Position numbers and translations under genes: made by a program
Part shown: positions 1 to 7,894 of the stretch, in pieces
How the letters are laid out: each line of letters opens with the position of its first letter
Position numbering within the stretch: the stretch's first letter is position 1
Origin: Flavobacterium sp. UMI-01
GTDB lineage: Bacteria > Bacteroidota > Bacteroidia > Flavobacteriales > Flavobacteriaceae
Direction of reading: 5' to 3'
Assembly: GCF_019656315.1 (NCBI RefSeq)
Contig: NZ_BPLU01000003.1
Span: forward strand, 124,001-188,000
DNA length: 64,000 bases
Notes under the pieces: generated by a model
The model's input: only the letters and a program-made list of their open reading frames with translations
Told to the model about the DNA's origin: nothing
Databases searched by the model: none

Positions 1-205
1 AGCCTCGAGGCAATGCCTGAGAATTCAACCAAACATTAAAACCATTATCAATAATAATCACTTCGTATTCTAAAGAATCATTTGCTATTCGGATGGTGTC
101 GTTTGTTGTGGTAGAAGAATGGTTTGCTTTGGTTACCGATTTTGAAGTATGACAACTGATAAGGATGCCTAATATAATAAGGAGTATGTAAACACTTTGT
201 TTCAT
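1..205 (-). CDS. DUF6146-like lipoprotein, partial (N-terminal part)
   Basis: The reverse strand opens with an ATG at 203-205 and stays open to the window edge, so only the first 68 residues are present. The protein starts with a hydrophobic stretch ending in the lipobox-like LISC, so it is probably a lipoprotein exported by the Sec system with Cys at about residue 15. The mature part contains DTIRIANDSLEYEVIIID, which I recognise as typical of the small DUF6146 family of Flavobacteriaceae. Its function is unknown. The C-terminal part lies outside the window. Confidence 0.7.
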   Translation of the reverse strand, partial: MKQSVYILLIILGILISCHTSKSVTKANHSSTTTNDTIRIANDSLEYEVIIIDNGFNVWLNSQALPRG

Positions 206-252
206 AAGAATGCGTTTAATGTGGGTATTATAATTAGGAGCCAAAAGTTGGC

Positions 253-810
253 TTACTTACCAAAAAGTTTTCCAAACATGCCAGCAATTCCTCCTTTTTT
301 GGTTAATTCGATAGCGTCATCTAAATCTACTTTACCGTCTGCATTTTGATCCAGTCCAAAATGAACACCATACGTAGAAATGGCTTCCATAATACCTGCG
401 TGTTCAGCACTTCCATTGCCTGTCAAGGTGTTCACTATGTCAGAGATGTTGATGCTGTTGTCTTTTGGGTCATTTGCTTTTCCAATCAAGGCATTAAGAA
501 GTTTAGGGATAATAGCGGTAACAGCGCCTGAGGCAACAGTACTGCTAAGTCCTGTTTTTTGGGTAAGCGAATGGGTTACCTGAGCAGTAATTTCTTTCAC
601 AGTAGGGTCATTTTTATCTAGTTCTTTTCCTTGTAATAAACCTGCTATTTGTGATAAATCTCCTTTGTTTGCAATGGCTTGTAAGCTGGAAAAAATAGCA
701 TTGCTAGTTTCTTTGATAACTGTTTGGTTCTGTTCGTTTGGGATATTAGCATTGTTTACAATAGTATCAGCACCCAATTGTTCGGTTAATTGTGATAGAA
801 TGTCTAGCAT
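253..810 (-). CDS. DUF937-like protein with a C-terminal EF-hand/dockerin-type calcium loop
   Basis: A 185-residue protein with no signal peptide or membrane segment. Residues 1-140 are mostly helical and resemble the DUF937 family, often a protein of unknown function. Near the C-terminus, residues 154-165 (DQNADGKVDLDD) fit a calcium loop with ligands at positions 1, 3, 5, 7, 9 and 12. The last residue is Asp, not Glu, as in dockerin repeats. The tail is rich in Gly and Lys (GIAGMFGKLFGK). It lies downstream of serA on the same strand but is separated from it by a strong terminator. The motif is clear; the calcium-binding role is inferred. Confidence 0.72.
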   Translation of the reverse strand: MLDILSQLTEQLGADTIVNNANIPNEQNQTVIKETSNAIFSSLQAIANKGDLSQIAGLLQGKELDKNDPTVKEITAQVTHSLTQKTGLSSTVASGAVTAIIPKLLNALIGKANDPKDNSINISDIVNTLTGNGSAEHAGIMEAISTYGVHFGLDQNADGKVDLDDAIELTKKGGIAGMFGKLFGK

Positions 811-850
811 AGAAAAGTTTTTAGTAGATTAGCGTATCAAATTTAATAAA

Positions 851-887
851 AAAAGGACTCATTACCAATTTTGTAATGAGTCCTTTT
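851..887 (-). terminator. intrinsic terminator of serA
   Basis: A perfect 15-bp stem (851-865 with 873-887) and a 7-base loop lie just past the serA stop. On the minus strand the stem is followed by a run of T. The plus side also has T residues, but no plus-strand gene ends here. Confidence 0.88.
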
Positions 888-910
888 AGGCTTTACGCTA
901 TAAATTAAGA

Positions 911-1861
911 TTAACTTAATAAGCTAATGATTTGTGAAGCTAATTCAGTTCCAATTCGGTCTTGAGCTTCTCCTGTAGCCGCTCCAATGTGCGGAGTCAA
1001 AGAGATTTTTGGGTGCATCAATAATTGTGTAGCTGGAGTAGGTTCGTTTTCGAAAACATCTAAACCTGCAAAAGCAACTTTACCTGAATCTAATGCCTTA
1101 ACTAAATCTACTTCGTTGATAACCCCACCACGTGCACAGTTTACAATACCTACACCGTCTTTCATTGTAGCAAATTCTTTTTCAGTTACAATGTAACCGT
1201 TTTGAGCTGGTACGTGTAATGTGATAAAATCAGCTTCTTGGAATACAGATTCTAATGGTTGAGAAACAATAGTAGTAGTGATAGATTGACCATCAAAGAA
1301 TTCTACTTTTACATCTACTTGAGGGATAAAGCTATCAGCAGCGATAACTTTCATTCCTAAACCAAGAGCCATTTTGGCAGTAGCTTGACCAATACGACCA
1401 ATACCTACAATTCCTAATGTTTTACCTCTTAATTCAATTCCGTCAGCATAGGCTTTCTTCAATTCGTTAAATTTAGTATCTCCTTCCAAAGGCATGTTTC
1501 TGTTAGAATCGTGCAAGAAACGAACACCAGTGAATAAGTGACCAAAAACCAATTCGGCAACTGATTCAGATGAAGAAGCTGGCGTATTGATTACGTGAAT
1601 TCCTTTGCTTTTAGCATAATCCACATCAATGTTATCCATACCTACACCACCACGACCGATGATTTTGATTCCAGGACAAGCATCAATAATGTCCTTGCGA
1701 ACTTTAGTTGCACTACGAACAAGGATAACGCTGATGTTGTTTTCGTTAATGTAGTTTGCTACTTGTTCTTGAGCGACTTTTGTAGTGATTACCTCAAAAC
1801 CACCTTTTTCTAAAGCCAAGATTCCACTTTTTGAAATCCCGTCATTTGCTAATACTTTCAT
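911..1861 (-). CDS. serA: D-3-phosphoglycerate dehydrogenase, short form
   Basis: 316 residues of the D-2-hydroxyacid dehydrogenase family, cytoplasmic. It oxidises 3-phosphoglycerate to 3-phosphohydroxypyruvate with NAD, the first step of serine synthesis. The NAD-binding Rossmann motif GIVGIGRIGQA is around residue 150. The catalytic Arg is in NCARGGVI, and the His is in LTPHIGAAT near the C-terminus. It ends shortly after the catalytic core, so the ACT domain that gives serine feedback in longer enzymes is absent. The next gene upstream on the same strand, serC, catalyses the following step. The 238 bases between them contain an interspersed repeat, so the two may be transcribed separately. 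Confidence 0.93.
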   Translation of the reverse strand: MKVLANDGISKSGILALEKGGFEVITTKVAQEQVANYINENNISVILVRSATKVRKDIIDACPGIKIIGRGGVGMDNIDVDYAKSKGIHVINTPASSSESVAELVFGHLFTGVRFLHDSNRNMPLEGDTKFNELKKAYADGIELRGKTLGIVGIGRIGQATAKMALGLGMKVIAADSFIPQVDVKVEFFDGQSITTTIVSQPLESVFQEADFITLHVPAQNGYIVTEKEFATMKDGVGIVNCARGGVINEVDLVKALDSGKVAFAGLDVFENEPTPATQLLMHPKISLTPHIGAATGEAQDRIGTELASQIISLLS

Positions 1862-1914
1862 GTCTTTTTATTACATTACGAGGTATTATCCCCAAATTAA
1901 TTGAATGTTTTTTA

Positions 1915-2011
1915 GAAGCTATTTCCCGCTATCCATTTCAATCTTGTGTCGGCGTAGATGCCTGCCTCCACAAGGATTTCCACTTCTATCGGGGCTAGAG
2001 CCTCTGCTAGC
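1915..2011. repeat. interspersed structured intergenic repeat (Flavobacterium type)
   Basis: This stretch is much richer in GC than its surroundings. It has a left box (AGCTATTTCCCGCTATCC), a variable centre bounded by the inverted arms CTTGTG and CACAAG, and a right box (AAGGATTTCCACTTC then TATCGGGGCTAG). A second small inverted repeat, GCTAG at 1994-1998 and CTAGC at 2007-2011, closes the right end. From memory, the same left and right boxes with variable centres occur between genes in many Flavobacterium genomes. There is only one copy in this window, so the repeat call rests on that recollection. Confidence 0.55.
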
Positions 2012-2098
2012 ATTTAAGGTTCTTAGATTTTAAGGAACAAAGGTTCTAAGTTTTTTATTTAAATCCTTAATTCTAAATCCTAAATCCTTAATTGGAAA
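2012..2098. repeat. AT-rich degenerate short repeats
   Basis: Next to the structured repeat are GGTTCTTAGATTTTAAGGAA and a related AAGGTTCTAAG. These are followed by near-tandem heptamers of the type CTAAATC / CTTAATT. Such stretches are common between flavobacterial genes; no function is evident. Confidence 0.4.
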
Positions 2099-2099
2099 A

Positions 2100-3170
2100 T
2101 TAAACTGCTTTTTCTAAAGCTTGCATCACATCTACTAATACTTGTACGCTTTCAATTGGCATAGCATTGTAGATAGATGCTCTGTAACCACCTACAGAAC
2201 GGTGTCCTGGTAGTCCAGAGATTCCAGCTTCCTTCCACATTTTGTCAAATGTTTCCGTGTACTCTGGATTAGTCAACAAGAAAGTAACATTCATGTTAGA
2301 ACGGTCTTCAGTAACAGCTGCTCCTTTGAATAATGGGTTTCTGTCAATTTCGTTATATAGCAATTCAGCTTTCGCATTGTTTAGTTTTTCAACCGCTGCA
2401 ATACCGCCTTGTTCCTTGATCCATCTCAATGTCAATAGAGATGCGTACACAGGGAAAACAGGAGGGGTGTTGAACATACTATCTGCTTTTACGTGTTTGG
2501 CATAATCCAACATGCTAGGAATAGCACGACCGCTTTTACCGATGATTTCTTCTTTGATAACGACTAAAGTTGTTCCTGCAGGTCCCATGTTTTTTTGAGC
2601 ACCAGCATAAATAATATCAAATTGAGAAAAGTCTAATACTCTTGAAAAGATATCCGAACTCATGTCACATACCATTGGGACATTAGTTTTAGGGAACGTT
2701 TTCATTTGTGTACCAAAAATGGTGTTGTTTGAAGTACAGTGGAAATAATCTGCATCAGCAGGAATTTCATATCCTTTAGGTACATAAGTATAATTGTCTT
2801 CTTTTGATGAAGCTACAATTACTGTTTCTCCAAAGAATTTTGCTTCTTTAATAGCTGCAGTAGCCCAAGTTCCTGAATCTAAATAAGCTGCTTTACCACC
2901 TTCTTTCATCAAGTTGTATGGAACCATTAAAAATTCTAAACTAGCTCCACCAGCAAGAAAAAGAGCTTGGTATCCTTTTCCTTCTAATCCTAATAATTCA
3001 AGAGCCAAAGCTCTAGCTTCATCCATCACAGCAACAAAGTCTTTGCTACGGTGTGAAATTTCTAAAATAGATAATCCTGAATTATTAAAGTCTAAAATAG
3101 CTTGTGCTGATTTTTCAAAAACTTCTTGTGGTAAGATACAAGGTCCTGCGCTGTAGTTGTGTTTTTTCAT
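2100..3170 (-). CDS. serC: phosphoserine aminotransferase
   Basis: 356 residues, a fold-type I PLP enzyme. It converts 3-phosphohydroxypyruvate and glutamate to phosphoserine and 2-oxoglutarate. It also acts on the matching vitamin B6 precursor in many bacteria. The start is placed at [10 protein letters not shown] because NYSAGP is the conserved beginning of the family; an in-frame ATG 33 bases upstream would add 11 unconserved residues. The PLP-binding Lys is in [10 protein letters not shown]. The C-terminal [18 protein letters not shown], which binds the phosphate, is intact. It lies upstream of serA, so both key steps of serine synthesis are adjacent. Confidence 0.95.
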   Translation of the reverse strand: MKKHNYSAGPCILPQEVFEKSAQAILDFNNSGLSILEISHRSKDFVAVMDEARALALELLGLEGKGYQALFLAGGASLEFLMVPYNLMKEGGKAAYLDSGTWATAAIKEAKFFGETVIVASSKEDNYTYVPKGYEIPADADYFHCTSNNTIFGTQMKTFPKTNVPMVCDMSSDIFSRVLDFSQFDIIYAGAQKNMGPAGTTLVVIKEEIIGKSGRAIPSMLDYAKHVKADSMFNTPPVFPVYASLLTLRWIKEQGGIAAVEKLNNAKAELLYNEIDRNPLFKGAAVTEDRSNMNVTFLLTNPEYTETFDKMWKEAGISGLPGHRSVGGYRASIYNAMPIESVQVLVDVMQALEKAV

Positions 3171-3263
3171 GGTATAATTTAAGTCCAAAAAATTAAAATG
3201 CAAATTTCGGTAATACGACTCGAATAAGCATTAAATTATTCATAATAATTATTAAAATTTATT

Positions 3264-4322
3264 CTATGTTATTAACAAAAACGATATAGTATCAATATTA
3301 TCTGCATAATCCCATAATTTTGGTAGTTGTGTTTGTCCAAAAGGGACACTGTTTTTAATGAGATTATTGCTTACAATACATTGAATGTTTTCGTCTTCAA
3401 GAACCAGTCTTTTTTCTAATTTGGCCAGATCATCGTAATATTCATAAAACACACTCGAAATAGGGGAGGCATGGCTAGTATCTTCTTTAAGTGTTAAAAA
3501 ACCATTGTCAAGAAGTTGGAAATTACTCATTAAGAAAACCGCCTTGTTGTAATCGTAATTATTGGCGTATTTTTCATAATGTATTATGTCTTGGTATTCA
3601 AACATGGCTTCAAAAAAGGCGTCAAATGAATAACCTTTTGGCACAAATAATTTAGAAACATTCCGACACCCTAGTCCAAAATACCTGAAAATATCTTCTC
3701 CCAAACCAATTAATTGTTCTTTGGTTTCAGTTCCGTCTAATACTGCTACTGAGTTGCGACTTTTACGAATGATAGAGGGCTTGTCTTTGAAATAATATTC
3801 AAAATAGCGTGCGGTATTGTTACTGCCTGTAGCTATTACAGCATCAAAATTTTCTAGTTTTCCTTCTGTAAAAGTGATTTTGTCTGCCAATTCGGGTTCG
3901 ATATGCATTAAATATTTTGCCAAAAAAGGAAGTAAATGTTGGTCGTTGGATGACGTTTTAACCACTGCATAATGTCCGCAAAGCAAAACAGACAAAAAAT
4001 CGTGAAACCCAACTAACGGAATATTTCCTGCTAAAATCAGTGCAATTCTTTTGGGGGTTACAGCTGTAAAATCATAGGAATTCAACCATTGGTCTAGGTT
4101 TTCTTTGGTCAATGCTTTGGCCCAAGAGCCAATAGCAAAATACACTTGTTCAGGAGTGTACCAGCCATTGTGAGACTGGCTTAGTTGAATTAAATCTACA
4201 AAAGAATCAAAAAAAATGTCATTCCCTAAAACACCTTCATTTGGCTTGTTTTCAGTCTCTGAAAATTGACTCAAAAATTTCCCTAGTTCAATAAAAGCAT
4301 TTTTTTTTGTTTCTAATGTCAT
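3264..4322 (-). CDS. LuxC-type acyl-CoA reductase
   Basis: 352 residues related to the LuxC / aldehyde dehydrogenase superfamily, cytoplasmic. Members reduce acyl-CoA or acyl-protein thioesters to aldehydes with NADPH. The candidate catalytic Cys is in GLGCRNVSKLF. The motifs ALILAGNIPLVGFHD and VVKTSSND fit nucleotide and substrate binding. In Bacteroidota this gene usually sits beside a ferredoxin gene and near serC, as it does here. The natural substrate in these bacteria is not established to my knowledge. It is divergent from the ferredoxin, with overlapping promoters between them. Confidence 0.82.
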   Translation of the reverse strand: MTLETKKNAFIELGKFLSQFSETENKPNEGVLGNDIFFDSFVDLIQLSQSHNGWYTPEQVYFAIGSWAKALTKENLDQWLNSYDFTAVTPKRIALILAGNIPLVGFHDFLSVLLCGHYAVVKTSSNDQHLLPFLAKYLMHIEPELADKITFTEGKLENFDAVIATGSNNTARYFEYYFKDKPSIIRKSRNSVAVLDGTETKEQLIGLGEDIFRYFGLGCRNVSKLFVPKGYSFDAFFEAMFEYQDIIHYEKYANNYDYNKAVFLMSNFQLLDNGFLTLKEDTSHASPISSVFYEYYDDLAKLEKRLVLEDENIQCIVSNNLIKNSVPFGQTQLPKLWDYADNIDTISFLLIT

Positions 4323-4326
4323 AATG

Positions 4327-4358
4327 TTTGTTTATGAAATGTTTTGATTGTAATTTTG
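4327..4358 (+). promoter_or_regulatory. promoter of the ferredoxin gene
   Basis: TTTG at 4327-4330, a 20-base spacer and TAATTTTG at 4351-4358 match the Bacteroidota sigma-A consensus. Transcription would start near 4364, leaving a leader of about 96 bases. Confidence 0.62.
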
Positions 4359-4360
4359 CA

Positions 4361-4392
4361 CAAAAATAAGCATTATTAAGCCGAAAGTCAAA
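4361..4392 (-). promoter_or_regulatory. promoter of the acyl-CoA reductase gene
   Basis: On the minus strand, TTTG (4389-4392), a 20-base spacer and TATTTTTG (4361-4368) match the Bacteroidota consensus. The predicted start near 4355 lies inside the opposing ferredoxin promoter. Confidence 0.62.
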
Positions 4393-4459
4393 AGTTAATT
4401 TCAGAGTAGAAATAGTCAACTTAAAACTTTTAAACTTGAAACCTTTAAACTAAAAAAGA

Positions 4460-4810
4460 ATGGCAATTATCATAACAGACGAATGTATCAACTGTGGTGC
4501 ATGTGAACCAGAATGTCCAAATACAGCAATTTATGAAGGTGCTGATGATTGGAGATATAAAGATGGAACTAAATTAAGCGGAACCGTAGTGTTGCCTGAC
4601 GGAACTGAAGTAGATGCTGAAGAGCCTCAAACTCCAATTTCTGACGATGTATATTATATTGTTCCAGGAAAATGTACAGAGTGTAAAGGGTTTCATGATG
4701 AGCCTCAATGTGCTGCTGTTTGTCCTGTGGATTGTTGTGTACCTGATGAAAATCATGTTGAAGACGAAGAGACTTTGTTGAACAGACAAGCTTTTTTACA
4801 TAACGAATAA
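4460..4810 (+). CDS. 4Fe-4S dicluster ferredoxin
   Basis: 116 residues, a soluble electron carrier. The first cluster motif is [12 protein letters not shown] near the N-terminus. The second is [18 protein letters not shown], with the longer loop between its second and third Cys found in ferredoxins of the Allochromatium/Chlorobium type. About 45 acidic residues lie between the motifs and the tail is also acidic. It is divergent from the acyl-CoA reductase, which it might supply or accept electrons from; that link is only inferred from conserved neighbourhood. It ends at a clear terminator, so it is transcribed alone. Confidence 0.92.
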   Translation: MAIIITDECINCGACEPECPNTAIYEGADDWRYKDGTKLSGTVVLPDGTEVDAEEPQTPISDDVYYIVPGKCTECKGFHDEPQCAAVCPVDCCVPDENHVEDEETLLNRQAFLHNE

Positions 4811-4837
4811 GTAGTAAGCTATCCAAATAATAAAAAA

Positions 4838-4866
4838 ATCCTGAGTTAATCGCTCAGGATTTTTTT
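4838..4866 (+). terminator. intrinsic terminator of the ferredoxin gene
   Basis: The stem ATCCTGAG/CTCAGGAT (4838-4845 and 4853-4860) has a 7-base loop and is followed by six T. A preceding A-run can extend the pairing. Confidence 0.88.
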
Positions 4867-4920
4867 GGTTGTAGGGTTAAATGATTGTTTAAAATGTATG
4901 TTTAAAGGCATTTTAAATCT

Positions 4921-4928
4921 TATATTTG
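4921..4928 (+). promoter_or_regulatory. -7 element of ychF
   Basis: TATATTTG fits the Bacteroidota -7 box TAnnTTTG and lies 67 bases before the start codon. No good -33 TTTG is seen at the expected distance. Confidence 0.45.
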
Positions 4929-4995
4929 CACACTTTTAAAATAAAATATTCAAATACACCTTGTTTATAAGGTGTTATCAATACATCATAAAATC

Positions 4996-6090
4996 ATGAA
5001 AGCAGGAATTGTAGGGTTACCAAATGTTGGAAAATCAACTCTTTTTAATTGTTTGTCTAATGCCAAAGCGCAAAGTGCCAACTTCCCTTTTTGTACCATT
5101 GAGCCTAATATAGGGGTTGTAAATGTACCCGATCCACGCATCAATCGTTTGGAAGAACTAGTGAAACCTGAGCGTGTACAAATGGCTACAGTAGATATTG
5201 TTGATATTGCAGGCTTAGTAAAAGGAGCCAGTAAAGGTGAGGGATTAGGAAATCAATTCCTAGGAAATATCCGCGAGTGTAACGCTATTATTCATGTTTT
5301 GCGTTGTTTTGATAACGATAATATTGTTCACGTAGATGGAAATGTGAATCCAATTCGCGACAAAGAAACAATTGATATCGAGTTGCAATTAAAAGATTTA
5401 GAAACCGTTGAAAAACGTTTAGAAAAAGTCAATCGCGCAGCCAAAACCGGTAACAAAGAAGCGCAGACTGAAAAAGCGCTTTTAGATCGTATTCGCGAAG
5501 TTTTGTTGCAAGGAAAATCAGCGCGTACTGTTACACCTCAAAACATTGACGAGGAGCAATTAATGGAAGAATTTCAGTTGATTACGACAAAACCTGTTTT
5601 GTACGTATGTAATGTTGATGAAGCTTCGGCGGTGAGTGGGAATGCTTATGTGGATCAAGTACGTGAATTAGTAAAAGACGAAAATGCAGAGGTAATTGTA
5701 TTGTCGGTAGGAGCAGAAGCAGATATTACAGAATTAGAAAGTTACGAGGAACGTCAAGTGTTTTTGGAGGATTTAGGTCTTACCGAACCAGGTTCGTCAG
5801 TATTGATTAGAGCGGCTTATAAGTTGTTGAAATTACAAACGTATTTTACAGCTGGTGTAAAAGAAGTTCGTGCATGGACTATCAATATTGGAGATACGGC
5901 TCCAAAAGCAGCCGGTGTAATCCATACTGATTTTGAAAAAGGATTTATCCGAGCAGAAGTAATTGCTTACGAAGATTTTTCTAATTACGGTTCAGAAGCC
6001 AAAGTCAAAGAAGCTGGAAAATTAAGAGTAGAAGGAAAAGAATATATTGTTAAGGATGGTGATGTAATGCATTTCCGTTTTAACGTGTAA
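4996..6090 (+). CDS. ychF: redox-regulated ribosome-associated ATPase/GTPase YchF (OLA1 family)
   Basis: 364 residues, cytoplasmic and ribosome-associated. The P-loop GLPNVGKST is at residues 7-15, the switch region DIAGLVKGAS follows around 68-77, and the usual NKxD is replaced by NVDE, the change that makes this family prefer ATP. A coiled-coil segment lies in the middle and a TGS domain at the C-terminus (VKDGDVMHFRFNV). The start is placed at MKAGIVGLPN because the family begins here; an upstream in-frame codon at 4972 would add eight unconserved residues. The family takes part in translation quality and oxidative stress control in E. coli. A strong terminator follows. Confidence 0.95.
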   Translation: MKAGIVGLPNVGKSTLFNCLSNAKAQSANFPFCTIEPNIGVVNVPDPRINRLEELVKPERVQMATVDIVDIAGLVKGASKGEGLGNQFLGNIRECNAIIHVLRCFDNDNIVHVDGNVNPIRDKETIDIELQLKDLETVEKRLEKVNRAAKTGNKEAQTEKALLDRIREVLLQGKSARTVTPQNIDEEQLMEEFQLITTKPVLYVCNVDEASAVSGNAYVDQVRELVKDENAEVIVLSVGAEADITELESYEERQVFLEDLGLTEPGSSVLIRAAYKLLKLQTYFTAGVKEVRAWTINIGDTAPKAAGVIHTDFEKGFIRAEVIAYEDFSNYGSEAKVKEAGKLRVEGKEYIVKDGDVMHFRFNV

Positions 6091-6128
6091 TTTGTATTAT
6101 GAATTAAGTACAAAGTATCAAGATGTTG

Positions 6129-6160
6129 AAACCTGCAAAAATGATTTTGCAGGTTTTTTT
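6129..6160 (+). terminator. intrinsic terminator of ychF
   Basis: A 12-bp perfect stem AAACCTGCAAAA/TTTTGCAGGTTT with an ATGA loop runs straight into a T tract. Confidence 0.92.
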
Positions 6161-6358
6161 ATGTTTTTTTAGGGTGTTGGAATGAGTAACGAGGTAGTTT
6201 GTAGCTCAACCTCCATTGCAACTAGTCTTTGTTATTTCTCAATTTTAACGCTTATCCTAAAATGATAGGTGAATTAGCGGCATTAGAAAAGCTGAATGTT
6301 CTGCTTTGGTTAGGTCATTGTGGTTCAGAAAAAAACACTATTTTTATAAAAAAAAGCC

Positions 6359-6880
6359 ATGAAAATAATTGCCTTTGGAGCCAGTCCGAGTAAAAAATCA
6401 ATCAATAAAAAATTAGCCACCTATGCGGCTTCACTTTTTGAGAATGCCCAAGTTGAAGTTTTAGATTTAAATGATTATCAAATGCCCATTTTTAGTGTGG
6501 ATATCGAAGCTGAAATAGGGCAACATGAATTAGCGAAAGCTTTTTTGGCAAAACTTGCTTCAGCTGATTTCTTGGTGGTTTCTTTAGCGGAGAATAACGG
6601 AAATTATTCGGTTGCTTTCAAAAACATTTTCGATTGGTGTACCCGAATTCAAAAAGAAATATTTCAACAAAAACCAATGCTGTTAATGGCAACTTCGCCT
6701 GGAGGTAGAGGAGGAGCGACGGTGTTAGAATTAGCCAAAAATGCTTTTCCTCGTTTTGGTGCTGATATCAAAGCCACTTTTTCATTGCCTAACTTCAACG
6801 ATAATTTTGATGTAGTAAATGGAATGATTTCTAATCCAGATTGGGATAAGGAGTTAAAGAATAGTATTCAAGGAATTTAA
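6359..6880 (+). CDS. NADPH-dependent FMN reductase / NAD(P)H-dependent oxidoreductase
   Basis: 173 residues with a flavodoxin-like fold, cytoplasmic. The FMN phosphate loop is GASPSKKSINKKLA near the N-terminus. The conserved LVVSLAENNGNYSVAFKNIFDW resembles the P-Y-N-x-x-x-p-x-x-L-K-n-x-i-D segment of the family, but with ENNGNYS in place of the usual PEYN core. TSPGGRGG follows. It probably reduces FMN or quinone-like compounds with NAD(P)H; the true substrate is unknown. A weak TATTTTTA box precedes it at 6339-6346. The 268 bases upstream contain the ychF terminator and nothing else I can support. Confidence 0.83.
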   Translation: MKIIAFGASPSKKSINKKLATYAASLFENAQVEVLDLNDYQMPIFSVDIEAEIGQHELAKAFLAKLASADFLVVSLAENNGNYSVAFKNIFDWCTRIQKEIFQQKPMLLMATSPGGRGGATVLELAKNAFPRFGADIKATFSLPNFNDNFDVVNGMISNPDWDKELKNSIQGI

Positions 6881-6903
6881 GAATTAAGTGTTGGTATAAA
6901 GTG

Positions 6904-7869
6904 ATGAGAAAAATTTTTTACTGTTTAGTAGTTGTCAGTTTGTTGTTTCTCACTAAAGGCTATGCTCAAAAATATGATAAAGTTGATTTAATTGTAGATG
7001 GTTATCCTAAATCAATTACCAATGTAAATCAGTTGCTTGCTTTGATACGTAAAGATTTTTCTCTACCAGATGAAAAAGCTAGAGCTGTTTTTAGATGGGT
7101 TTGCACTACTATAGCTTATGACGTTGCTTTGTCCGAATCGATGAATCATTCTTATGTAAAAGCTTTTTCGTATAAAACGGAAAAAGAAAAAGAGATTAAG
7201 GAGAAAAAATTTAAGCAGGATTTGATTCAAAACACTATGACTACAAAGAAAGCCGTATGTCATGGTTATGCTGTTTTGATGGAAGATTTGTATGCAAAGT
7301 TGGGATTGGAAACTAAAATTATTTTAGGGAATTTGCGAACTGATGTATCTCAAATAGGAAAAATGCCTGATGAATTAAATCACGCTTGGAATGTAGTTAA
7401 AATTGACAACAAATGGGAATATGTGGATGCTACCTTGGCTTCAGGTTTTGTTTCGGCCAAAACGAATTTGTTTAAATTTTATTTTAATGAAGGGTATTTT
7501 TTTACCAATCCTGAAAAATTCTTTTTGAATCATTATCCCTTGGATGAAAAATGGTTGTTTGTAGCCAAAAATAAATCGGATTTTGCCAAACTACCAGTTT
7601 TTTTTGGTGACTTTTTTGAAAAAAAGTATAAAATTGTGAAGCCTGAGTCAGGTATTTGTATGTCTAAAAATAATAAAGAACTCCATTTTAGTATTGCGGG
7701 TTTAAATGATAATGACGTCATTCAATACCTTTCAAGTTTAGACAATAAAAAGAAGTATTTAAAACTAGAGAATCAATCCAATTTTAGTATTCCTATTGAA
7801 GGAAAACAAAATTCCGTTTTATACTTATTTATAAATGGTAAAGTCGTAGCGGTGTATAAAATCGTGTAA
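6904..7869 (+). CDS. secreted transglutaminase-like (cysteine protease fold) protein
   Basis: 321 residues. The ATG at 6904 is preferred over the adjacent GTG at 6901. A signal peptide covers about residues 1-21 (hydrophobic core, then KGYAQ), so the protein is exported. The catalytic triad of the transglutaminase-like fold is visible: Cys119 in KKAVCHGYAV, His160 in LNHAWNVV and Asp175 in YVDATLA. Such proteins may cleave or crosslink peptides or peptidoglycan-linked peptides at the cell surface. The C-terminal 120 residues look like a beta-rich domain. It is followed 25 bases later by a TPR protein on the same strand, so the two may be co-transcribed. Confidence 0.83.
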   Translation: MRKIFYCLVVVSLLFLTKGYAQKYDKVDLIVDGYPKSITNVNQLLALIRKDFSLPDEKARAVFRWVCTTIAYDVALSESMNHSYVKAFSYKTEKEKEIKEKKFKQDLIQNTMTTKKAVCHGYAVLMEDLYAKLGLETKIILGNLRTDVSQIGKMPDELNHAWNVVKIDNKWEYVDATLASGFVSAKTNLFKFYFNEGYFFTNPEKFFLNHYPLDEKWLFVAKNKSDFAKLPVFFGDFFEKKYKIVKPESGICMSKNNKELHFSIAGLNDNDVIQYLSSLDNKKKYLKLENQSNFSIPIEGKQNSVLYLFINGKVVAVYKIV

Positions 7870-7894
7870 TTTTTTATAATAAACGGAAAACAAA

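Noticed and set aside
6262..6393. A 43-codon frame with a plausible start before the FMN reductase gene.
   Set aside because: It overlaps the start of the real gene in another frame, has no recognised motif and probably arises by chance in the intergenic region.
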